Positions 1-5,300 of a stretch of 6,137 nt of DNA are shown piece after piece. Origin of the DNA: an uncultured Clostridia bacterium (GTDB taxonomy: Bacteria > Bacillota > Clostridia > Oscillospirales > Acutalibacteraceae); assembly GCA_946633275.1 (NCBI GenBank), contig CAMPAT010000052.1:1-6137 (forward strand). Reading direction: 5' to 3'. Both the position numbers and the translations under genes were made by a program. The notes beneath the pieces are model-generated. The model was not told where the DNA came from. It saw nothing but the letters and a program-made list of their open reading frames with translations, and did not search any database. Every line of letters starts with the position of its first letter. Position 1 is the stretch's first letter.

Positions 1-141
1 AATATTCCGCCCGAAGTTAAGCATTGGCACGGCGCAGCCTGCGACTCGTGGTTCGCTCATCTTGCAATCGAGATTGACGGCGAGGATACGAATAACGAAT
101 GGCTTGAGCCTGTGTCCGACGAACAGTATAACAAGTTATAA
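1..141 (+). CDS. Cupin-domain protein, C-terminal 46 residues (5' end outside window)
   Basis: The frame is open from base 1 to TAA at 139-141. The visible residues contain PPEVKHWHGAA, then DSWFAHLAIEI, and end in NEWLEPVSDEQYNKL. This tail is typical of small single-domain cupins (COG1917 type), often encoded beside carboxymuconolactone decarboxylase-like proteins and oxidoreductases in anaerobes. His8 and His10 of the visible part (KHWHG) lie in the second conserved cupin motif, where histidines usually bind a metal ion. The substrate cannot be told from this fragment. The stop is followed after one base by the ATG of the esterase gene, so the two are probably co-transcribed and translationally coupled. 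Family assignment is by recognition of the conserved tail. The start and full length lie outside the window. Confidence 0.85.
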   Translation, partial: NIPPEVKHWHGAACDSWFAHLAIEIDGEDTNNEWLEPVSDEQYNKL

Positions 142-142
142 T

Positions 143-1171
143 ATGAAGCAGAGTAAAGTGACGTTTAAATCGCTTATCAAGGCGTTTTTGAATGTGATGG
201 CTGTGCTCCTCGCGCTGATTGCCGTCTGGCTCTTAGTTGTGCGCGCGGTAGCTCCGCCACCGAAAAACGGCGCAGATTTTACGTCGGCAAGAGATTACAG
301 TCTCGAAAATACAATAGAAAGCGTACCCGATAAATATTTTGTGCCTGCGAAAAACGGCGGAGCTATTGAAGAGGTGTATTATATGACGCCTTCGGCGGAA
401 AAACGCGCGATTATTTATCTTCCGCCCGGATATGACAGCAGCAGGCAGTACGACATAATTTATTTTCAGGGCGGCGCAAATTCTACTGAGGAAACGTATT
501 TCGGCACGCCCGATAATCCTAAACCGAAGTTTAAGAATATGCTCGATAATATGATTATCAACGGCGACATTAAGCCGGTTATCGCCGTTTGCGCGAATTT
601 TTACAACAAGCCGCGCAGCGAAACTGATATGAGTGAGCTTACCTCCATGTATCAGACTTATACATCTGAGGTAAGAGAATGCCTTGTGCCTGCAGTCGAA
701 AGCAGGTACTCGACTTATGCGGCTTCCGTGAGCGAGTCTGATTTGGCGTCCTCGAGGGCGCACAGAGCCTTCGGCGGTTATTCTATGGGCGCGGCGCTCA
801 CGTGGAATATGTTTGCCGGAAACATCGATTATTTTTATTATTTTATTCCGAACTGCGGCGGACTGCAGAATCCGTACGTTCCCCATCTTTCAACAGACGC
901 CGGCGCAATGCTGAACAATTCGCTCGTAAGCAGCGGCTATACGAAGGACGACTTTTTCATTTACAGCGTTGTCGGAACTCTCGATATTACTTATAATTCG
1001 ACTCGCTGCCTGATTAATGATTTAAGCCGCAATTATTCCGAAAACTTCGTTTTCACTCAGGATAATACAAAAAACGGCAATATTACCTTCAAGAAAAAGA
1101 ATTTCAGAGTGCACAGCTTTTCAAACGCGACAACGTATTTTTACAATGCGCTACCTGCAATTTTTTCATAA
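143..1171 (+). CDS. Membrane-anchored alpha/beta-hydrolase esterase (feruloyl/carbohydrate-esterase-like)
   Basis: Predicted 342-aa serine hydrolase. The N-terminus has several lysines (MKQSKVTFKSLIK) and then one hydrophobic segment at about residues 15-36, so the enzyme is probably held on the outer face of the membrane or secreted. The catalytic domain resembles the XynZ/esterase D family: YLPPGYDSS (residues 92-100), the nucleophile elbow GYSMG with Ser214, VVGTLD with likely acid Asp281, and FRVHS with likely base His324, followed by the usual helix ending in LPAIF. Substrates of such enzymes are ester-linked decorations on plant polysaccharides or other acyl esters; the actual substrate is unknown. 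ATG 143 was chosen because it directly follows the cupin stop and gives a normal positively charged leader. An in-frame TTG at 62 would add 27 residues overlapping the cupin gene. No good Shine-Dalgarno precedes ATG 143, so coupling to the cupin gene is likely. Triad assignments are inferred from motif order. Confidence 0.8.
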   Translation: MKQSKVTFKSLIKAFLNVMAVLLALIAVWLLVVRAVAPPPKNGADFTSARDYSLENTIESVPDKYFVPAKNGGAIEEVYYMTPSAEKRAIIYLPPGYDSSRQYDIIYFQGGANSTEETYFGTPDNPKPKFKNMLDNMIINGDIKPVIAVCANFYNKPRSETDMSELTSMYQTYTSEVRECLVPAVESRYSTYAASVSESDLASSRAHRAFGGYSMGAALTWNMFAGNIDYFYYFIPNCGGLQNPYVPHLSTDAGAMLNNSLVSSGYTKDDFFIYSVVGTLDITYNSTRCLINDLSRNYSENFVFTQDNTKNGNITFKKKNFRVHSFSNATTYFYNALPAIFS

Positions 1172-1228
1172 AGAGAGGAAGGGACTCTGATTAAAAGTCA
1201 GTTATTCATTATTCAAGAAAAGGCGAAA

Positions 1229-1357
1229 ATGAGCGTCCCCGGCACCTTGAGAGCAGAGATTTGCTTCTTGATGTGGGCGACGGTTATGTTTATCTACTTC
1301 TTCCGTTACAGGGAGCATAAGCTCGCCGGCGAAACTGCCGATACGGACGACGAATAA
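1229..1357 (+). CDS. Possible 42-aa single-pass membrane protein, unknown function
   Basis: ATG 1229 is preceded by an AAAGG Shine-Dalgarno (1219-1223) at 5 bases. The predicted protein starts MSVPGTLRAE, has a hydrophobic stretch of about 15 residues (11-25, ICFLMWATVMFIYFF), then a basic RYREHK segment and an acidic tail ending TADTDDE, with TAA at 1355-1357. Under the positive-inside rule the C-terminal side of the helix would be cytoplasmic. The frame is the same as that of the esterase and stays open from the esterase stop (1169-1171) onward, so the rest of this ORF could be downstream extension or decay, but the ribosome site and membrane profile favour a real small gene. It ends 17 bases before the terminator stem and is probably last in the cupin-esterase transcript. 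I do not recognise a family. Confidence 0.5.
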   Translation: MSVPGTLRAEICFLMWATVMFIYFFRYREHKLAGETADTDDE

Positions 1358-1374
1358 TTTTAAACAGGACTTAG

Positions 1375-1401
1375 AAGCAGGGCTGAAAAGCCCTGCTTTT
1401 T
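1375..1401 (+). terminator. Rho-independent terminator closing the cupin-esterase unit
   Basis: A perfect 10-bp inverted repeat (1375-1384 paired with 1389-1398) encloses a GAAA tetraloop (1385-1388). The stem centre is GC-rich (GCAGGGC/GCCCTGC) and the downstream arm runs into five T residues (1397-1401). This is the classic intrinsic terminator layout, with a stable GNRA-type loop. It separates the left genes from the promoter that begins a few bases later. Confidence 0.93.
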
Positions 1402-1407
1402 ACGTGC

Positions 1408-1436
1408 TGTACTTTTTTTACGCGGCGTGATATAAT
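1408..1436 (+). promoter_or_regulatory. Probable sigma-A-type extended -10 promoter for the frd-luxS-budA genes
   Basis: A perfect TATAAT lies at 1431-1436 and is preceded at the right distance by TG (1428-1429), giving an extended -10 element TGATATAAT. The -35 position 17 bases upstream (1408-1413, TGTACT) matches the TTGACA consensus at only three positions, which is acceptable with an extended -10. Transcription would start near 1442-1445 and give a leader of about 25 bases, too short for a riboswitch. A strong terminator immediately upstream fits a transcription boundary here. Confidence 0.72.
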
Positions 1437-1468
1437 AATCAATATACTTTTACTTTTAAGGAGCTTTT

Positions 1469-1813
1469 ATGAATAATCAGACTATCCAGACGACGATATA
1501 TATCGGGCTGAACGACGCCGAAACGGGCGTGCAGAAATTTGATACTGAGAAGTATCTCTCCATTCTCAAGAAGGTGTGCCATAGTTTCAAAGTTGCATTT
1601 TCCGTACACAGGATTGAGGGCGGCTATTTCCACGAGAACGGGACTTATGTTGAGGAAACTACGCTCGCGCTGCTCCTTATGGATACGCCGCAGGAAACAA
1701 TTATGGAAATAGCGAAGGACCTTTGCGCCTTCTTTAATCAGGAAAGCGTTATGGTTACCTCTTCTCCCTGCTCGGTTGTGTTCGTTAAAGACGGAATATG
1801 GAATGAGGTATAG
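1469..1813 (+). CDS. 114-aa protein of unknown function, possibly DUF3574-like; first gene of the operon
   Basis: Start ATG 1469 has an AAGGAG Shine-Dalgarno (1458-1463) at 5 bases and is the first gene after the extended -10 promoter. There is no signal peptide or membrane segment, so it should be cytoplasmic. By eye the order is strand (TTIYIGLND, 8-16), helix (TEKYLSILKKVCHSF), two strands (SVHRIEGGYFHENG and TLALLLMD), helix (ETIMEIAKDLCAFFNQ) and a final strand (VMVTSS to VVFV). This is a beta-alpha-beta-beta-alpha-beta pattern like ferredoxin-fold, ACT-like or PII-like small domains. The IGLND start and the GYFHENGTYVEETT region recall DUF3574-type proteins, but that link is a memory-based guess. 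No catalytic motif is evident; Cys37, Cys86 and Cys100 do not form a metal motif. It ends two bases before the cytochrome b gene, so a role linked to the reductase complex (regulation or assembly) is possible but unproven. Confidence 0.85.
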   Translation: MNNQTIQTTIYIGLNDAETGVQKFDTEKYLSILKKVCHSFKVAFSVHRIEGGYFHENGTYVEETTLALLLMDTPQETIMEIAKDLCAFFNQESVMVTSSPCSVVFVKDGIWNEV

Positions 1814-1815
1814 TT

Positions 1816-2370
1816 ATGAAGCTTAAGAAAATTAACGCGGCGCTCGGACTGCTGTCAATTCTGTTTATGGTTTTACATATTGTGTACAGCGCTTTTGCGT
1901 ATCTTACGATGTATTATAACCCGACCTTGAAGATGGTCTTTTCCGTGCCGTTTATCGTTTTCGTATGTCTTCACGCGGTGTGCGGTATGGCGATTTTATT
2001 TATGCATAATGATGGCAACGAACTTTACCCGAAGCAGAATATGCGTACTGTTTTACAGCGTGTTTCAGCGGCGATTATGTTCCCTCTTCTTATACTTCAT
2101 CTTAACACTTTCGCGCTTATGCAGACGAGTGCTGAAAGAGGAATTAAGGTGCTTATTATCCTTTTGATTATTGCCGAGCTCGTTTTCTTCGCCGATGTAA
2201 TTACTCACGTCGTCGTTTCGTTTTCAAACGGTTTTATAACTCTCGGACTCCTTTCTTCTCTTAAAACGCAGAAGATTATTGATAAAACCTTGTATATTCT
2301 CGGTGCGGCTTGCTTCCTTGTCTCAGCGTTTGCTGTTGTTAAAGGACAGGTTATGATGTTCCTTCTCTGA
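1816..2370 (+). CDS. frdC: Diheme cytochrome b membrane anchor of fumarate reductase/succinate dehydrogenase
   Basis: Predicted 184-aa integral membrane protein with five hydrophobic helices at about 8-30, 40-63, 83-103, 110-135 and 158-182. One histidine sits in each of the first four: His21, His53, His95 and His131. This is the arrangement of the one-piece type B anchors (Wolinella FrdC, Bacillus SdhC), in which four histidines bind two b hemes that carry electrons between menaquinol and the iron-sulfur subunit. The segment QRVSAAIMFPLLILHL (81-96) matches the typical R-x-S then helix-with-His signature of this family. It anchors the flavoprotein and iron-sulfur subunits encoded just downstream. 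The start has GAGG at 1805-1808, 7 bases upstream, inside the end of the preceding gene. The first inter-helix loop is short: His21 to His53 is 32 residues, against about 42-49 in the characterised proteins. Overall identity is weak, as usual for this subunit; the assignment rests on helices, histidines and position. Confidence 0.88.
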   Translation: MKLKKINAALGLLSILFMVLHIVYSAFAYLTMYYNPTLKMVFSVPFIVFVCLHAVCGMAILFMHNDGNELYPKQNMRTVLQRVSAAIMFPLLILHLNTFALMQTSAERGIKVLIILLIIAELVFFADVITHVVVSFSNGFITLGLLSSLKTQKIIDKTLYILGAACFLVSAFAVVKGQVMMFLL

Positions 2371-2384
2371 GCCGGAGGTGCTGT

Positions 2385-4022
2385 ATGAAAAATGCGATTG
2401 TTATCGGCAGCGGAATTGCCGGAATGACGTGTGCCGTGCGGCTTGCAGAAAGCTCAACTCACGTAACTCTTGTGTCGCCGTTTCCGTCAGAACGCTCGCA
2501 GTCTGTTATGGCGGCAGGCGGTATTAACGGCGTGCTGGATGAGCACGAAGAGGGCGATTCCGTCGCCTGTCATATTGAGGATACGCTCAGGGGCGGAAGC
2601 TTCATCGCAGGTGAAAATGCCGTGACGGGACTTTGCGAAGGTGCAAGAGATATTATTAAACATCTTGAAAAAATCGGTACTGTTTTCTCCGTCGATGAAG
2701 ACGGAAATCTGCGCCGGAGAGCCTTCGGCGGTCAGTCGCACAGAAGGACGTATTACTGCGGCTCAGCCACGGGGAAGCACATCGTATCCGCGCTCGTAAT
2801 GGAGCTGAGGAGGTACGAAGCGTGCGGACTTGTGGAAAGGAAGCTGTGGTCGTGCTTTCACTCTGCGCTGATTAAGGACGGCGTTTGTTACGGCGTTATT
2901 CTTTACGACGAGACGAAGGGAACCCTCGTGTCCCTGACTGCAGACGCAGTTGTTATGGCAGTCGGCGGACAAAACGCGATGTTCGGCAAGACTACAGGCT
3001 CTACTCAATGCGACGGATATTCGGCAGGCAAGCTGTTTACTCAGGGCGTAGAGCTTAAAAATCTTGAGTTCATTCAGTATCATCCTACGACGATAGAGAC
3101 GAAGCAGAAGCGTATGCTGATTTCCGAAGCTGTGCGCGGCGAAGGCGGCAGGCTGTTTTACGTTGAAAACGGAGAAAGAGTCTATTTTATGGAGGAAAAA
3201 TACGGTCCGCGCGGCAACCTGATGACGAGAGACGTTATCAGCAGGGAGATTGACGCCGTCGATAAGGACGTGTTTTTAGATATCTCATTCCTCGGCGAAA
3301 AGGAAATAAAGAGCCGTCTTCCGGAGGTGCGTGAGCTTTGCCTGAAGTATATTAATCTCGATATATCGAAGGAAGCGATACCTGTCGCGCCGTCAGTCCA
3401 TTTCTTTATGGGCGGAATTGCGGTTCATATGAATCATGAAACTAATGTTAAGAATCTTTTTGCAGTCGGTGAGTGCGCGTCGATGTACCACGGCGCAAAC
3501 CGACTCGGCGGTAATTCTCTGCTCTCTGCTCAGTACGGCGCCGTTATTGCAGCGAAGGAAATAGCGACGAGAGCTTCTTCGGCAGAAGCGCCTGATTTTT
3601 CTGCACAGCTCGCAGACGAGACGGAAGCGCTCCGAAAGCTGAGAAATAATACAGGCAGCAGATTTCCTGCAACATATATACGCGATATGCTTGCGGACAC
3701 TATGCGAGAGGACCTCGGAATTTCGAGAAATGAGACGGCACTTAAAAAAGGTATTGAAGCTATTGATTACTATCTTTCTGTGGCTGATAATATTAATTAC
3801 GACAGCAGCGTGCCTATGCATGAGCTGTATTCTCTGGGTGCAATTCTCTCTCTTGCGAGAGCGACTCTGACGTGCGCTCTGGAGCGCAGGGAGAGCAGGG
3901 GCGCTCATTACAGAGAAGATTATCCCGATAAGGACGACGGCGCTCAGTGGGCAACGATTATTTCGTACGACGGCGGGAAATACCGCGTGTATCTCGATAA
4001 GGAAAAAAGATATGAAAGTTAA
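2385..4022 (+). CDS. frdA: Fumarate reductase/succinate dehydrogenase flavoprotein subunit lacking the covalent-FAD histidine
   Basis: The 545-aa FAD subunit interconverts fumarate and succinate on the cytoplasmic face. The Rossmann motif is IVIGSGIAGM (5-14). FGGQSHRRT (114-122), GEFIQ-like LEFIQYHPT (227-235, His233), SEAVRGEGG (247-255, Glu248), TRDVISRE (281-288, likely proton-donor Arg282), SVHFFMGG (337-344, His339) and GANRLGGNSLLSA (370-382, Arg373) are all present. The end has the familiar RRESRGAHYREDYP. It resembles Bacillus/Wolinella-type subunits more than the E. coli type, and is shorter than most (about 580-650 aa). The main oddity is RSQSVMAAGG (37-46), where Gln39 replaces the histidine (RSHSV or RSHTV) that binds FAD covalently. 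L-aspartate oxidase is a less likely alternative, because an iron-sulfur and a cytochrome b gene flank it and an apolar Phe114 occupies the position where, as I recall, NadB has a glutamate. The Shine-Dalgarno GGAGG (2374-2378) lies 6 bases before ATG. Confidence 0.95.
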   Translation: MKNAIVIGSGIAGMTCAVRLAESSTHVTLVSPFPSERSQSVMAAGGINGVLDEHEEGDSVACHIEDTLRGGSFIAGENAVTGLCEGARDIIKHLEKIGTVFSVDEDGNLRRRAFGGQSHRRTYYCGSATGKHIVSALVMELRRYEACGLVERKLWSCFHSALIKDGVCYGVILYDETKGTLVSLTADAVVMAVGGQNAMFGKTTGSTQCDGYSAGKLFTQGVELKNLEFIQYHPTTIETKQKRMLISEAVRGEGGRLFYVENGERVYFMEEKYGPRGNLMTRDVISREIDAVDKDVFLDISFLGEKEIKSRLPEVRELCLKYINLDISKEAIPVAPSVHFFMGGIAVHMNHETNVKNLFAVGECASMYHGANRLGGNSLLSAQYGAVIAAKEIATRASSAEAPDFSAQLADETEALRKLRNNTGSRFPATYIRDMLADTMREDLGISRNETALKKGIEAIDYYLSVADNINYDSSVPMHELYSLGAILSLARATLTCALERRESRGAHYREDYPDKDDGAQWATIISYDGGKYRVYLDKEKRYES

Positions 4023-4719
4023 AGTTTTAAGACAGGTTACGCCTTTTTCGGAGAGTTACTGGGAGACGTTTAACGCCGATGTCCCCGGCGAAACCTCGGT
4101 GGCGGCGCTCCTTGATTATATCAATTATAACGACGACATCGTCGACGAAAACGGCAGAGCGACTACGAGAATAGGATGGGAATGCTCCTGTCTGCAGGGC
4201 GTCTGCGGTTCCTGCGCGATGGTGATTAACGGCGTCCCGTCTCTTGCGTGCGAAACGTTTGTGAAAGACCTCGTCAAAGGCGGCGAAAATGACGTGATAA
4301 CTATAAGACCGCTGCAGAAATTCCCTGTTATTCACGATTTAGTAATCGACAGGTCTGTTATCCTTGAAAATCTGAAGAATACGAGCGTGTTCATCGGCGA
4401 TTACGCCCCTTACGATAAGAGTAAATCCTTTAAGCAGGAAAAAGAATTTGAACACCGCTACGCTGCGGCAAAATGCCTTAAGTGCGGACTGTGCCTCGAG
4501 GTGTGCCCGAATTATTCACGGGGCGAAAATTTCTACGGCGCGCTTTTTGCAAACGATTGCTATATCGTGTCGTCGAGGAACAAGGATAATGCGCCTGAGA
4601 TTAAGAAGCGGTACTCGGAACATTTTGCAAGCGGCTGCTCAAAATCGCTTTCGTGTATGGACGTTTGCCCGATGAATATTCCTACTATCGCCTCGATGGC
4701 GAAGATGAACCGTAAATAA
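4012..4719 (+). CDS. frdB: Fumarate reductase/succinate dehydrogenase iron-sulfur subunit
   Basis: The 235-aa subunit passes electrons from the cytochrome b hemes to FAD through three clusters. The N-terminal plant-type ferredoxin domain has C60-x4-C65-x2-C68-x11-C80 for [2Fe-2S]; Cys58 is an extra nearby cysteine. The C-terminal domain has C155-x2-C158-x2-C161-x3-C165-P and C209-x5-C215-x3-C219-P. By family precedent, C155, C158, C161 and C219 bind [4Fe-4S], while C165, C209 and C215 bind [3Fe-4S]. The linker FPVIHDLVIDRS (104-115) is also typical. No cluster ligand is missing and the length is normal. The gene overlaps the flavoprotein gene by 11 bases, with AAGGAA (3999-4004) before ATG 4012, which suggests translational coupling for equal subunit supply. 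Confidence 0.96.
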   Translation: MKVKVLRQVTPFSESYWETFNADVPGETSVAALLDYINYNDDIVDENGRATTRIGWECSCLQGVCGSCAMVINGVPSLACETFVKDLVKGGENDVITIRPLQKFPVIHDLVIDRSVILENLKNTSVFIGDYAPYDKSKSFKQEKEFEHRYAAAKCLKCGLCLEVCPNYSRGENFYGALFANDCYIVSSRNKDNAPEIKKRYSEHFASGCSKSLSCMDVCPMNIPTIASMAKMNRK

Positions 4720-4730
4720 CCATTAATAAA

Positions 4731-4735
4731 AGGAG
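4731..4735 (+). promoter_or_regulatory. Shine-Dalgarno of luxS, bearing on its start
   Basis: AGGAG is followed by two adjacent in-frame ATG codons at 4740 and 4743. Spacing is 4 bases to the first and 7 to the second. The 7-base spacing is closer to optimal, so translation probably starts at 4743, giving MELIQSF; 4740 would only add one methionine. Confidence 0.7.
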
Positions 4736-4742
4736 AAATATG

Positions 4743-5267
4743 ATGGAATTAATACAGAGCTTTTCCGTAGACCATACTCGCATTGTGCCCGGCATTTTTA
4801 CAAGCAGGGTTGATTACTTGGGCGACAGTACGGTTACGACGTATGACGTAAGACTTAAAAGGCCGAACGTAGAGCCTGCTATCGATGTTGCGGCAATGCA
4901 CTCGCTCGAGCATATTATCGCAACTTTCCTCCGTAACGACACGGACTGGAAGGATGAGGTCGTTTACTGGGGACCTATGGGATGCCTTACAGGATTTTAT
5001 CTTATCCTTAAAGGAAACCGAGCTCCGCAGGAACTTTATGAGCTTACACTCAGAGCTTTCAGAGCTGTTGAGTCCGCCGAGGAGGTGCCCGGCGCTGCGC
5101 CTGTAAATTGCGGCAATTATCTTATGCATAATCTCGGTATGGCAAAGTGGTACGCGAAGGAATTTGCCGATTATCTTGAGTCAAACGCAGGAAACGGCGC
5201 TATATTTGAGTATCCTAAGACAGAACGACTTGTTACGGACGACGGTCAGCATTTTTACGACTCGTAA
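4743..5267 (+). CDS. luxS: S-ribosylhomocysteine lyase LuxS (AI-2 synthase)
   Basis: Predicted 174-aa cytoplasmic metalloenzyme. It cleaves S-ribosylhomocysteine to homocysteine and 4,5-dihydroxy-2,3-pentanedione, the precursor of autoinducer-2, in the activated methyl cycle. Numbered from ATG 4743, the metal-binding motif HSLEH gives His53, Glu56 and His57, and CGNYLMH gives the third ligand Cys123. GPMGC carries the catalytic Cys81, with the following TGFYL as in the family. The N-terminal SFSVDHTR and the YDVRL arginine (Arg37) are also conserved. All key residues are present and the length fits the family (about 150-175 aa). The C-terminal FEYPKTERLVTDDG extension is, to my recollection, common in clostridial LuxS. 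It starts 23 bases after frdB with no terminator between, so it is probably co-transcribed with the reductase genes. That placement is less usual than linkage to methionine or methyl-cycle genes. Confidence 0.96.
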   Translation: MELIQSFSVDHTRIVPGIFTSRVDYLGDSTVTTYDVRLKRPNVEPAIDVAAMHSLEHIIATFLRNDTDWKDEVVYWGPMGCLTGFYLILKGNRAPQELYELTLRAFRAVESAEEVPGAAPVNCGNYLMHNLGMAKWYAKEFADYLESNAGNGAIFEYPKTERLVTDDGQHFYDS

Positions 5268-5288
5268 ATAATTAAAATCTTATAACAC

Positions 5289-5292
5289 GGAG
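5289..5292 (+). promoter_or_regulatory. Shine-Dalgarno of the acetolactate decarboxylase gene, fixing its start
   Basis: GGAG at 5289-5292 is 8 bases before ATG 5301. An upstream in-frame GTG at 5292 would use this ribosome site as coding sequence and add MII to a protein whose family homology starts at MFQVSTLQAL, so ATG 5301 is preferred. Confidence 0.75.
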
Positions 5293-5300
5293 TGATTATT

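Noticed and set aside
62..142. TTG 62 as the esterase start (27 extra residues).
   Set aside because: It overlaps the clearly coding cupin tail, and the extra residues (MQSRLTARIRI...) do not look like a leader. ATG 143 gives a normal signal anchor.
137..142. TATAAT just before the esterase ATG as a promoter.
   Set aside because: It forms the cupin stop-codon region, touches the ATG and would start transcription inside the coding sequence; no -35 is evident.
233..886. A 217-aa minus-strand reading frame opposite the esterase.
   Set aside because: It is very rich in Arg, Ile and His, has no family resemblance and is antisense to a well-supported hydrolase gene. The other long minus-strand frames under frdA, frdB, luxS and budA are the same kind of shadow.
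1428..1441. TGAT-N6-ATCA dyad over the -10 element as an FNR/CRP-type site.
   Set aside because: The FNR spacing is TTGAT-N4-ATCAA; this has N6, lacks the outer bases and is explained by the AT-rich extended -10.
2385..4022. Flavoprotein as L-aspartate oxidase (NadB), suggested by its 545-aa length and lack of the covalent histidine.
   Set aside because: It is flanked by and overlaps cytochrome b and three-cluster iron-sulfur subunit genes. It has apolar Phe114 where I recall a glutamate in NadB, and its C-terminus RRESRGAHYREDYP fits fumarate reductase at least as well.
5281..5286. TATAAC as a promoter -10 for budA.
   Set aside because: No usable -35 lies 16-18 bases upstream, and the start site would fall on the ribosome site and ATG.
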